This document shows positions 7,654 through 15,900 of a DNA stretch of 64,000 bases, piece after piece. The number at the start of each line of letters is the position of its first letter. The first letter of the stretch is position 1. The translations under genes were made by a program, and so were the position numbers. Below the pieces are notes generated by a model. The model saw only the letters and a program-made list of their open reading frames with translations, ran no database searches and was not told where the DNA came from. Origin of the DNA: Salinicoccus sesuvii (GTDB lineage Bacteria; Bacillota; Bacilli; Staphylococcales; Salinicoccaceae); NCBI RefSeq assembly GCF_042648145.1, contig NZ_JBHRWV010000002.1, forward strand, positions 248,001 to 312,000. The letters are read 5' to 3'.

Positions 7654-8937
7654 ATGTCTCAAAAGTGGGAAAAACAAGAGGGCAACGAAGGCGTACTGAC
7701 AATAACAGTACCTGCTAAGGAAGTTGACGGTGCCCTAAACGAAGCATTCAAGAAAGTATCTAAAGAAGTCAGCATTCCTGGATTCAGAAAAGGTAAAGTA
7801 CCGCGCCAAATGTTTGAAAAGCGTTTCGGTGTAGAATCACTTTATCAGGATGCACTCGATATCTTGCTTCCTAAAGCATACACAGAAGCAGTGACAGAAG
7901 CTGACATCAACCCAGTTGATCAACCGGAAGTTGACATTGAGCAGATGGAAAAAGGCAAAGACCTTATCTTCACTGCAAAAGTAACTGTAGAGCCTGAAGT
8001 TAAACTCGGCGAATACAAAGGTCTTGAAGTAGAAGAGCTTGAAACAGAAGTTACTGAAGAAGATGTTCAAAAGGAAATCGACAGCCTACTTGAATCCCAC
8101 GCTGATATGGTAGTGAAGGAAGAAGGCAGCGTTGAAGAAGGCGATCTCGTTAACCTCGATTTCGATGGTTATCTTGGTGATGAGCAGTTCGAAGGCGGCC
8201 AGGCTGAAGGTTATGAGCTCGAAATCGGCTCTGGCAACTTCATTCCAGGCTTTGAAGAGCAGCTTGTCGGCATGAACATCGAAGAGGAAAAAGACATCAA
8301 TGTCACTTTCCCAGAGGAATATCATGCTGAAGAACTCGCTGGTAAAGAAGCGACTTTCAAAGTCAAAATCAACAGCATCAAATCTAAAGAGGTCCCTGAG
8401 CTTGATGAAGATCTCGTAAAAGAACTTGACCAAGATGTTGATTCTGTAGATGCACTGAAAGAAAAACTTGAAAAAGATCTCAAAGAATCAAAAGAGAACG
8501 AAGCAGATACTACGATGAAGGAGCAGCTCATTGAGCAAGCTTCAGAAAATGCGGAAATCGACGTTCCCGATGCAATGATCAAAACTGAAACAGACAGAAT
8601 GCTCCAAGAATTCGAGCAGCGTCTATCTCAGCAGGGCATCAACATGGAAATGTACCAGCAACTGTCTGGTCAAGATGAAAATGCACTACGTGAACAGATG
8701 AAAGACGATGCGTCTAAGCGCGTACGTACAAACCTTGTTCTTAAGCAGATTGCAATCGACGAAAACATTGAAGTAGCAGACGAAGATGTCGACAAGGAAC
8801 TTGAAAAGATGAGTGGACAATTCGGCATCAGTGTGGAAGATATCAAATCTACACTCGGAGACCTTTCCATGCTGCAAGAAGATCTTAAAGTACAAAAGGC
8901 AATCGATGTACTTGTAGACAACAGAAAACAGAAATAG
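7654..8937 (+). CDS. tig: Trigger factor (ribosome-associated chaperone)
   Basis: A 427-residue peptidyl-prolyl isomerase and chaperone that docks at the ribosomal exit tunnel and shields nascent chains. The three domains are visible: an N-terminal ribosome-binding domain with the signature GFRKGKVP at residues 43-50; an FKBP-type isomerase domain at about 155-245 (GDLVNLDFDGYLGD, GSGNFIPGFEEQL); and a long charged helical C-terminal domain forming the arms of the cradle. Length is normal. GGAGG precedes ATG 7654. It has its own promoter upstream and a strong hairpin downstream, so it appears monocistronic, next to clpX as in staphylococci. Confidence 0.97.
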   Translation: MSQKWEKQEGNEGVLTITVPAKEVDGALNEAFKKVSKEVSIPGFRKGKVPRQMFEKRFGVESLYQDALDILLPKAYTEAVTEADINPVDQPEVDIEQMEKGKDLIFTAKVTVEPEVKLGEYKGLEVEELETEVTEEDVQKEIDSLLESHADMVVKEEGSVEEGDLVNLDFDGYLGDEQFEGGQAEGYELEIGSGNFIPGFEEQLVGMNIEEEKDINVTFPEEYHAEELAGKEATFKVKINSIKSKEVPELDEDLVKELDQDVDSVDALKEKLEKDLKESKENEADTTMKEQLIEQASENAEIDVPDAMIKTETDRMLQEFEQRLSQQGINMEMYQQLSGQDENALREQMKDDASKRVRTNLVLKQIAIDENIEVADEDVDKELEKMSGQFGISVEDIKSTLGDLSMLQEDLKVQKAIDVLVDNRKQK

Positions 8938-8953
8938 TTTGGACTCCAATATC

Positions 8954-8992
8954 GAGGAGCTCTGTAGCGATATGCTACAGGGCTCCTCGTTT
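8954..8992 (+). terminator. Terminator after tig
   Basis: A 15-base stem (8954-8968 with 8974-8988, one mismatch) is followed by a short weak T tract (GTTTATAA). Confidence 0.7.
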
Positions 8993-9006
8993 ATAACAAT
9001 TACAAA

Positions 9007-9037
9007 CTAGATATTTGATTTTAATTAAAATATCTAG
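9007..9037. promoter_or_regulatory. Perfect AT-rich dyad upstream of clpX
   Basis: CTAGATATTT (9007-9016) and AAATATCTAG (9028-9037) form a perfect 10-base inverted repeat with an 11-base spacer, ending 35 bases before the clpX start and overlapping its probable promoter region. No T tract follows, so it looks more like an operator than a terminator. The binding protein is unknown. Confidence 0.4.
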
Positions 9038-9072
9038 TATATTTTATTGGACTGAAAAAAGAGGTGTTGAAT

Positions 9073-10326
9073 ATGTTTAAATTTAATGAAGACGACACAA
9101 ATCTAACTTGTTCCTTCTGTGGTAAGGATCAGGAACAAGTGAAGAAATTGATCGCTGGTAGTGGGGTATACATTTGTAATGAGTGTATTGAACTCTGTCA
9201 TGAAATCATCGAAGAAGAACTGAAAACTGAGAAGACACAGGTCTTTACTGAGATACCAAAACCGCAGGAGATTCTGAGTGCGCTGGATGACTATGTCATC
9301 GGTCAAGAAAATGCCAAGCGTGCGCTTAGTGTGGCAGTTTACAACCACTACAAGCGTATCAACCAGAACCAAGAGGATGGCGTGGAAATCTCTAAAAGTA
9401 ACATTGCTTTGATTGGTCCAACAGGTAGTGGTAAAACACTTCTTGCGCAGACATTGGCAAGAACACTCAACGTACCTTTCGCGATTGCGGACGCAACAAG
9501 TCTGACCGAAGCAGGCTACGTTGGTGATGATGTCGAGAACATTCTGCTCCGTCTGATTCAGGCAGCAGATTTCGATGTAGAGCGTGCAGAGCAAGGCATC
9601 ATATATGTCGATGAAATCGACAAGATTGCCAGAAAAAGTGAAAATACTTCCATCACAAGAGACGTTTCCGGTGAAGGTGTTCAGCAGGCACTCCTGAAAA
9701 TACTTGAAGGTACAACAGCAAGTGTGCCACCGCAAGGCGGCAGAAAGCATCCAAACCAGGAATCTATCCAAATCGACACGAAGAACATCCTTTTCGTTCT
9801 TGGGGGCGCATTTGACGGTATGGACGAAATCATCAAGCGACGTATTGGCGAAAAAGTCATTGGTTTCGGTGGTGCTTCAGGTGCGAACGACAAAGATGAA
9901 CTGATGGCTAAAGTGCGCCCGGATGATCTCCAAAGCTATGGTCTCATTCCTGAGTTCATTGGTCGTGTGCCAATCATCAGCTATCTTGAGGAGCTTGACG
10001 TAACAGCGCTCAACTCCATTCTGACAGAGCCGAAGAATGCGCTCGTCAAACAGTATCAGAAAATGCTTGAAATCGACAATGTGGAACTTGAATTCGATCC
10101 AGATGCACTGAACGCTATCAGTGAACTCGCGATCGAAAGAAAGACTGGAGCGCGTGGTTTACGCTCCATCATTGAAGAACGTATGGTGGACATTATGTTC
10201 AACGTGCCATCGAACGATGAAATCCGCAAAGTTGAAATCACAAGAGCAACAATCGAAGAAGAAGCAGATCCATTGCTCTTCAACGAAGATGGCGAAGAGA
10301 TACACCTCAACCGCAAAAGTGCATAA
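9073..10326 (+). CDS. clpX: ClpX, ATPase subunit of the ClpXP protease
   Basis: A 417-residue AAA+ unfoldase that feeds substrates to ClpP. Visible parts are an N-terminal zinc-binding domain with Cys13/Cys16 and Cys35/Cys38; Walker A GPTGSGKT at residues 115-122; Walker B IIYVDEID near 180; the pore-loop region following GYVGDDVE; and sensor-2 near GARGLRS. The ClpP-contacting loop is of the usual IGF type (KVIGFGGASG). ATG 9073 is chosen over GTG 9064 because GAGGTG at 9061-9066 is the ribosome binding site. A terminator-like hairpin separates it from engB only 10 bases later, so the pair may be partly cotranscribed. Confidence 0.97.
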   Translation: MFKFNEDDTNLTCSFCGKDQEQVKKLIAGSGVYICNECIELCHEIIEEELKTEKTQVFTEIPKPQEILSALDDYVIGQENAKRALSVAVYNHYKRINQNQEDGVEISKSNIALIGPTGSGKTLLAQTLARTLNVPFAIADATSLTEAGYVGDDVENILLRLIQAADFDVERAEQGIIYVDEIDKIARKSENTSITRDVSGEGVQQALLKILEGTTASVPPQGGRKHPNQESIQIDTKNILFVLGGAFDGMDEIIKRRIGEKVIGFGGASGANDKDELMAKVRPDDLQSYGLIPEFIGRVPIISYLEELDVTALNSILTEPKNALVKQYQKMLEIDNVELEFDPDALNAISELAIERKTGARGLRSIIEERMVDIMFNVPSNDEIRKVEITRATIEEEADPLLFNEDGEEIHLNRKSA

Positions 10327-10335
10327 TATACGAGA

Positions 10336-10365
10336 GAGCTGTCTGATTTTTGGACAGCTCTTTTT
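10336..10365 (+). terminator. Terminator between clpX and engB
   Basis: GAGCTGTC (10336-10343) pairs with GACAGCTC (10353-10360), followed by TTTTTA. It leaves just enough room for the engB ribosome binding site. Confidence 0.8.
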
Positions 10366-10383
10366 ACTGAAAGGAAGATAGCG

Positions 10384-10971
10384 ATGAAAATAAATCCAAA
10401 CAATATAGATATTATCATTTCAGCAGTCGGTAGCGATCAATATCCCAACACGGGAATGTCTGAAATTGCTCTGAGTGGTCGCTCCAATGTGGGTAAGTCC
10501 TCGTTCATCAACGCTGTGGCAAGTCGCAAGAATATGGCCCGTACATCTTCAAAACCCGGTAAAACACAGACTCTGAATTTCTATAATATGGACGACCAGT
10601 TCATCTTTGTAGATGTACCAGGGTACGGATACGCGAAACAGTCGAAGAAATCACGAGAGCAGTGGGGTAAGATGATTGAGAGCTATCTAGCCGAAAGAGA
10701 AGCGCTCTCTGCCGTCATACAGCTCATTGATCTAAGACATAAGCCGACAGAAGATGATGTTCTTATGTATAATTACTTGAAGCATTTTGAAATACCGGTC
10801 ATCATTATATGTACAAAGATGGACAAGATACCAAGGAGTAAAATCGAGAAGCACCTCAAGATTGTACGTGAGGCAATTGATTTCGAGCAAGACGACGTCA
10901 TGATTCCTTTCTCTTCCCTAGATAAGAACAACATGGCCAAAGTGATGGACGCCATCTCCAAGTTTGTGTAA
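10384..10971 (+). CDS. engB: Ribosome biogenesis GTPase YsxC/EngB
   Basis: A 195-residue essential GTPase needed for assembly of the 50S subunit. The G motifs are present: G1 GRSNVGKSS (residues about 35-43), G3 DVPGYGYA (about 79-86) and G4 CTKMDK (about 145-150). AAAGGAAG precedes ATG 10384. Length is as expected. It lies between clpX and the hem operon, as in Bacillus and Staphylococcus. No terminator is clear before hemA, but there is a possible regulatory region of 138 bases. Confidence 0.95.
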   Translation: MKINPNNIDIIISAVGSDQYPNTGMSEIALSGRSNVGKSSFINAVASRKNMARTSSKPGKTQTLNFYNMDDQFIFVDVPGYGYAKQSKKSREQWGKMIESYLAEREALSAVIQLIDLRHKPTEDDVLMYNYLKHFEIPVIIICTKMDKIPRSKIEKHLKIVREAIDFEQDDVMIPFSSLDKNNMAKVMDAISKFV

Positions 10972-10994
10972 TTTTGTTCACAAAAAGTTCTTAA

Positions 10995-11009
10995 TAATAA
11001 TTACTATAA
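10995..11009. promoter_or_regulatory. Candidate PerR box upstream of hemA
   Basis: TAATAATTACTATAA matches 12 of the 14 defined positions of the PerR consensus TTATAATnATTATAA. B. subtilis hemAXCDBL is a known PerR target, so the location is apt. A TATAAT (11037-11042) lies downstream, without a clear -35. Assignment is by consensus only. Confidence 0.4.
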
Positions 11010-11109
11010 ATAAGGGTGTAACATGGATTATGACTTTATAATCTGTTAAAATAAGAGTATTGAAAGTGTCCAGAGACGAGGCATAATAGGATAGTGGGGG
11101 GCAATTCGG

Positions 11110-12456
11110 ATGCATGTCATTGCATTAAGTCTGAATTATAGAAAGGCAAGTGTGGAAGAAAGAGAGAAAGTAGCGTTCCGAGATGATGAAATTATTCCGG
11201 CGCTACACAGGCTGAGAGAGCAAAAGAGCATACTTGAAGCTGTACTTTTGTCTACTTGCAACAGAACAGAGGTCTATGTAGTCAGTGACCAGGTTCATAC
11301 AGGAAAATACTACTCTCAGATGTTTCTAGCAGAGTGGTTTGGCCTAGAGTTGTCATCCGTGAAGAGGATTACGGATATCAAGGTTGCCGATGAAGCAGTG
11401 GAGCATCTCTACCGCGTCGCTTCCGGACTAGAATCGATGGTTCTCGGAGAGACACAGATTCTTGGTCAAATCAGAGAAGCATTCTTTACCGCGCAGACTG
11501 AACATACGACAGGAACAATCTTCAATAAACTTTTCAAGGAAGTTATTACTGTGGCCAAACGTGGTCATAGTGAGACAGATATCTCGAAAAACGCGATATC
11601 TATTTCCTATGCTGCAGTGGAACTGGCAAAGAAGATATTTTCACGTGTCGATAATCGTAAAGTATTGGTCATCGGTGCCGGTGAAATGGCGGAGCAGTCG
11701 CTTTTGAATTTGACATCAAATGGTATCAAAAACGTGACGGTCGTCAACCGCTCTGAAGAGAATGCAGCACGACTGGCCAATCAGTTTAGTGGAAAAAGTG
11801 CATCGATTGACCAGCTGGAAGCAGAAATTGCGAAGTCGGATATCGTTATATCTAGTACGTCTTCACGTAACTATGTCATTACAGAAGACGTGATGGACAA
11901 AGCCATGTCTAAACGCAATAGCAAGCCACTCATCATGATGGATATCGCTCTACCACGTGACATTGACCCATCAATCGGTGGGTTGGATAATGTATATATG
12001 TACAATGTTGATGACCTTCAAGGACTAGTCGATGCCAATCTATCTACACGCCAAGAAGAAGCAGCCAAAATCGAAGGCATGATCGCTGAAAGTATGGATA
12101 ACTTTGCAGAATGGGTTAACATGCTTGGGGTCGTTCCTGTTATTCAGGCGCTACGTTCTAAGGCGCTGTCGATTCATGAAGAGACTTTCCAGAGCGTTGA
12201 AAGAAAGATGCCGGAGATGACTGAGCGCGAACGTACAATCATCTCTAAGCATATGAAGAGCATTATTAACCAAATGCTTAAAGATCCGATCATCTATACG
12301 AAGGAAATTTCCGGAGACAGAAAAGCCGGTGAAAAACTCGATGAAATCAAGCAGCTCTTTGGCATAGAGGAAGAAGTTGAGGCAGTCATACAGCAGGAGA
12401 AAGCAAAACAACAGGAAAAACTGTCGGCACGAAAGCAGGAGCTGGCAATCGAATAA
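11110..12456 (+). CDS. hemA: Glutamyl-tRNA reductase
   Basis: A 448-residue enzyme reducing glutamyl-tRNA(Glu) to glutamate-1-semialdehyde with NADPH, the first committed step of C5 haem synthesis. Seen in the sequence: the catalytic cysteine, Cys50, in STCNRTEVY; the conserved LESMVLGETQILGQ block; the NADPH-binding loop VIGAGEMAEQS (about residue 188); and a C-terminal helical dimerisation region. The tail after about residue 415 is a Glu/Lys/Gln-rich extension. It opens the hemAXCDBL operon: hemX begins 12 bases downstream. Confidence 0.96.
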   Translation: MHVIALSLNYRKASVEEREKVAFRDDEIIPALHRLREQKSILEAVLLSTCNRTEVYVVSDQVHTGKYYSQMFLAEWFGLELSSVKRITDIKVADEAVEHLYRVASGLESMVLGETQILGQIREAFFTAQTEHTTGTIFNKLFKEVITVAKRGHSETDISKNAISISYAAVELAKKIFSRVDNRKVLVIGAGEMAEQSLLNLTSNGIKNVTVVNRSEENAARLANQFSGKSASIDQLEAEIAKSDIVISSTSSRNYVITEDVMDKAMSKRNSKPLIMMDIALPRDIDPSIGGLDNVYMYNVDDLQGLVDANLSTRQEEAAKIEGMIAESMDNFAEWVNMLGVVPVIQALRSKALSIHEETFQSVERKMPEMTERERTIISKHMKSIINQMLKDPIIYTKEISGDRKAGEKLDEIKQLFGIEEEVEAVIQQEKAKQQEKLSARKQELAIE

Positions 12457-12468
12457 GGTGGAAACCAT

Positions 12469-13293
12469 ATGGATATGATGTTCCGCAGTCATGAATTTAT
12501 TCTATTATTATACTTTTTGGGCCTTTCTGTGCTAAGCTACGATCTGTTTTTCAGGAATCGGCTTGCCAGAAAGGTTTCCTTTTATCTTGTCGTCACCGCA
12601 GCCGTACTTCAGGTCGTCACGCTAGTGTATATTGGGGTGGCACTGGGGCGGATACCGATACAAACAACTTTTGAAGGTATCTATGTGTTTTCAACCCTGA
12701 TCATCATTACCGGGCTCATTCATTACCGCTGGAGTGACTCTGAGATTGCTTTTGCGCTCTATGTATTTTGCGCATTCGTACTTTTTTCAATCTATACATT
12801 TGGCCCGGTATCCTACAACAGGGTGACTGAAGTTTCCGCAATTATGAACGAGTTATTAATCATTCATATTGCGCTTGCCCTGATTGCATACGTACTATAT
12901 TTTATTTCAGTACTCCATGCCGTGATATATATCATCCAGTATGATAATCTGAAAAAGAAGCGTTTCAATCGTCTTTTCTTTTCACTATTCAGCATTGAAA
13001 CTGCCAATAAGACGATGGTTCGTACCTTAATCCTTGGTGTATTATCTATGCTGATCAGCATTTTCCTCGGTATCCAATGGGGACTTTATATATATGGAGT
13101 CGAGATATTCAAAGACTTCAAGGTGCTCGGTACGTTGTTCGTCATACTACTTTATGCCGGACTATTCGTCTATTTGAAAACAAAACGTAGCACTTACCGT
13201 TTTGCTTGGTTCAACATCATAATTTTCATTATCTGCATGTTGAACTATCTATTTATTACACAACTTTCCAGTTTTCATTTCTGGAGCTACTAA
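12469..13293 (+). CDS. hemX: HemX-type membrane protein (CcsA-like)
   Basis: A 274-residue integral membrane protein of the cytochrome c assembly (CcsA/CcmC-like) superfamily with about eight transmembrane helices. In Bacillus and Staphylococcus, HemX lowers the amount of HemA rather than catalysing a haem step. Second gene of the hem operon, with AAGGTGG ahead of ATG 12469 and 12 bases to hemC. The position between hemA and hemC is diagnostic. No Trp-rich haem-handling motif is obvious, which fits HemX rather than a true cytochrome c factor. Confidence 0.88.
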   Translation: MDMMFRSHEFILLLYFLGLSVLSYDLFFRNRLARKVSFYLVVTAAVLQVVTLVYIGVALGRIPIQTTFEGIYVFSTLIIITGLIHYRWSDSEIAFALYVFCAFVLFSIYTFGPVSYNRVTEVSAIMNELLIIHIALALIAYVLYFISVLHAVIYIIQYDNLKKKRFNRLFFSLFSIETANKTMVRTLILGVLSMLISIFLGIQWGLYIYGVEIFKDFKVLGTLFVILLYAGLFVYLKTKRSTYRFAWFNIIIFIICMLNYLFITQLSSFHFWSY

Positions 13294-13305
13294 AGGAGAA
13301 GTATT

Positions 13306-14229
13306 ATGAGAAAATTTATTGTGGGTTCCAGACGCAGTGATCTAGCGATGACCCAATCCAAGCAGTTCATCAACAGTCTGAAAGCGCAGTTTCCAGACAT
13401 GGAAATTGATATTAAGGAGATTGTCACTAAAGGGGATCGAATCGTCGATGTACAGCTTTCCAAAGTCGGTGGTAAAGGACTGTTTGTAAAGGAAATTGAA
13501 CAGGCACTAGCTAATAAGGAAATTGACATGGCCATCCACAGTCTCAAGGATGTGCCAAGCGTATTGGAGCCGGAATTCACCATTGCATGCGTCCCCGAAC
13601 GCGAAGACAAGCGAGATGCTTTTCTTTCAAATGGCAACGTAGCTTTCAAGGATTTGCCTGCTGGTAGCGTTATCGGAACCAGTAGCTTGAGGCGTAGTGC
13701 CCAGCTACTTGCGATGCGTGACGATGTGGAAGTGAAATGGGTGCGCGGTAATATAGATACGCGTATCAAGAAGATGGAGTCCGAGGAATATGACGCGATC
13801 GTACTGGCTGCAGCAGGACTTAAACGTATGGGTTGGTCTGATGATATCGTTGCAGAATATTTCGATCCTGAATCTTTCATACCTGCTATTGCACAAGGTG
13901 CGCTTGGTATAGAATGCCGCTCTGATGACAGAGAACTAATCGAAATGCTCGGCGCCGTTCATTCGGATGACGATGCTGCCTGCACGACTGCCGAGCGTAC
14001 TTTCCTGAGACGCATGGACGGCAGTTGCCAAGTACCAATCGGAGGGTATGCAACCTATGAAGATGGCGAACTCTACCTCACCGGCCTGATCATGCCTGAA
14101 GATGGTAGCGAACAGTATGTTGTGAAGAAATCCCATCAGGATCCCAAAACGCTCGGTAATTTGGTCGCAGATGAGATGGAGCGTATTGGCGCCAAAGAAA
14201 TCATCGATCGCATCAATGAGACACTCTAA
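13306..14229 (+). CDS. hemC: Porphobilinogen deaminase (hydroxymethylbilane synthase)
   Basis: A 307-residue enzyme polymerising four porphobilinogens into hydroxymethylbilane. Family blocks seen: GSRRSDLAMTQS near the start, KDVPSVLE (active-site loop, about residues 84-91), GTSSLRRSAQL, RGNIDTR and the cofactor-attachment cysteine in MDGSCQVPIGGYA near residue 242. AAAGGAG precedes ATG 13306. The hemD start lies inside its last codons (14-base overlap), implying coupled translation. Confidence 0.96.
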   Translation: MRKFIVGSRRSDLAMTQSKQFINSLKAQFPDMEIDIKEIVTKGDRIVDVQLSKVGGKGLFVKEIEQALANKEIDMAIHSLKDVPSVLEPEFTIACVPEREDKRDAFLSNGNVAFKDLPAGSVIGTSSLRRSAQLLAMRDDVEVKWVRGNIDTRIKKMESEEYDAIVLAAAGLKRMGWSDDIVAEYFDPESFIPAIAQGALGIECRSDDRELIEMLGAVHSDDDAACTTAERTFLRRMDGSCQVPIGGYATYEDGELYLTGLIMPEDGSEQYVVKKSHQDPKTLGNLVADEMERIGAKEIIDRINETL

Positions 14230-14917
14230 ACCTGTCGTTATCATGACCCAGAGTAGGCCGATTGAAAGCGATTCTGATGTGCTGTCGCTTGTCCATGCAC
14301 CACTGATTGCTACGGAGAAGCTCCCCTTTGACAGGGAGGTGCTCGGATACCGTTATGACTGGCTCATTCTTACAAGTCGCAATGCAGTGGAACATTTCCT
14401 GCCTTATATAGAAACAGTACAGTTCAACAAATTGGCGACCATCGGCAGAAAGACAAGTGAACGGCTTGAGCAAGAGGGGCTCCAGATCCACTTTGAACCT
14501 CGGGACTACTCACAGGAGGGTTTTCTTTCAGATTTCCCTGTAGAAGAAGGTATGCGGATTCTTTACCCTGCAAGTGCACAAGCCCGACCGTTGCTGTATG
14601 ATCACCTTGTGGCAAAAGGATGCGATGTAGAGAAGTTTGCTTTGTATCAGCCTGTCGCCAATAGGGAGTCGAAAGAGAAAATCAGTAAGCTGCTTAGTCA
14701 ATCACCTGATGCAATTACATTCTCAAGTCCTTCCGGGGTGAGGGCCTTCATGAAATGGTTCAGTCCAGAAGATCTTGGGAATATTACTGTGTCAGCAATC
14801 GGACAAGTGACTGCGGATGCATTAAAGGCGCATGGCGTCCACGCCATACAGCCTGATAAAGAAACCGTTGAGGACATGGTGAAACAACTTGAAAGCAGAA
14901 TAGATGGAGGCATTTAA
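14216..14917 (+). CDS. hemD: Uroporphyrinogen-III synthase
   Basis: A 233-residue enzyme closing hydroxymethylbilane into uroporphyrinogen III. The family is poorly conserved; identity rests on size, position between hemC and hemB, and the recognisable elements LILTSRNAVEHF (about residue 50), a second-domain ITFSSPSGVRAF (about 165) and VSAIGQVTADAL. ATG 14216 overlaps the hemC stop by 14 bases; a further ATG at 14243 is possible, and the ribosome binding site is weak, which suggests translational coupling. An in-frame extension to 14171 lies within hemC and is unlikely. Confidence 0.88.
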   Translation: MRHSKPVVIMTQSRPIESDSDVLSLVHAPLIATEKLPFDREVLGYRYDWLILTSRNAVEHFLPYIETVQFNKLATIGRKTSERLEQEGLQIHFEPRDYSQEGFLSDFPVEEGMRILYPASAQARPLLYDHLVAKGCDVEKFALYQPVANRESKEKISKLLSQSPDAITFSSPSGVRAFMKWFSPEDLGNITVSAIGQVTADALKAHGVHAIQPDKETVEDMVKQLESRIDGGI

Positions 14918-14918
14918 T

Positions 14919-15896
14919 ATGAATTTCGATAGACATCGGCGTCTTAGAAGAACAGAGTTTATGAGGGATATGGTCAGGGAGACAAAAATTTCGAAGGATG
15001 ATCTCATCTACCCAATCTTTGTCGTTGAGTCCGACGATATAAAAAAAGAAGTACCATCGATGAAAGGTGTATTTCAGATCTCTTTGAATCGTCTGCATGA
15101 AGAACTGGAAGAGGTAAAGGCCAGAGGTATTAAATCAGTCATTTTCTTTGGCATACCGGACGAGAAAGATCCAGAAGGCCATGGTGCGTACCACGACCAC
15201 GGTGTCGTTCAGGAGGCGTGCCGGATATCGAAGAAACTATATCCTGAAATATTAGTGATACTGGATACGTGTCTGTGTGAGTATACAGACCATGGCCATT
15301 GTGGCCTCATTGATCCAGAAACACAGGACGTTGACAACGACAGCTCATTACCACTGCTTGTCAAAACGGCAGTTTCTCAAGCTAGAGCGGGTGCGGATAT
15401 CATTGCACCGAGTAATATGATGGATGGCTTCGTGACGGAAATCAGAAAAGGGCTCGACGATAATGGTTATAGCCATATTCCGATCATGAGTTACGGCATC
15501 AAGTATGCTTCGAAGTTCTATGGACCATTCCGTGATGCCGCGGATTCGACGCCATCTTTCGGAGACCGTAGGACGTATCAAATGGATCCGGCAAACCGTC
15601 TAGAAGCACAACGTGAACTGGCAAGCGACCTTGAAGAGGGCTGTGATATGATGATTGTCAAGCCGGCACTATCCTACCTAGATATTATCCGCGACGTAAG
15701 AAACAAGACCGATATTCCTGTTGTGGCATACAATGTCAGTGGGGAATATGCGATGACACGGACGGCAATTGATATGGGACTGCTCGATGAAGCAGTCATC
15801 ATGGAGCAAATGATTTCTATGAAACGTGCGGGCGCAAATATGATAATCACCTATTTTGCAAAAGATATATGCAGAATGCTTGATGAAGGGATGTAA
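14919..15896 (+). CDS. hemB: Delta-aminolevulinic acid dehydratase (porphobilinogen synthase)
   Basis: A 325-residue enzyme condensing two 5-aminolevulinates into porphobilinogen. The zinc-site signature LDTCLCEYTDHGHCG is complete, indicating a Zn-dependent enzyme. Two Schiff-base lysines are expected in SYGIKYASKFYGP and MIVKPALSYLD. The start is ATG 14919, with GGAGG at 14906-14910; an earlier ATG at 14904 overlaps that site and is rejected. It begins one base after the hemD stop. Confidence 0.96.
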   Translation: MNFDRHRRLRRTEFMRDMVRETKISKDDLIYPIFVVESDDIKKEVPSMKGVFQISLNRLHEELEEVKARGIKSVIFFGIPDEKDPEGHGAYHDHGVVQEACRISKKLYPEILVILDTCLCEYTDHGHCGLIDPETQDVDNDSSLPLLVKTAVSQARAGADIIAPSNMMDGFVTEIRKGLDDNGYSHIPIMSYGIKYASKFYGPFRDAADSTPSFGDRRTYQMDPANRLEAQRELASDLEEGCDMMIVKPALSYLDIIRDVRNKTDIPVVAYNVSGEYAMTRTAIDMGLLDEAVIMEQMISMKRAGANMIITYFAKDICRMLDEGM

Positions 15897-15900
15897 TGAG

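Noticed and set aside
9103..9771. A 222-residue cysteine-rich frame antisense to clpX
   Set aside because: Shadow frame over a strongly conserved coding sequence, without ribosome binding site or promoter.
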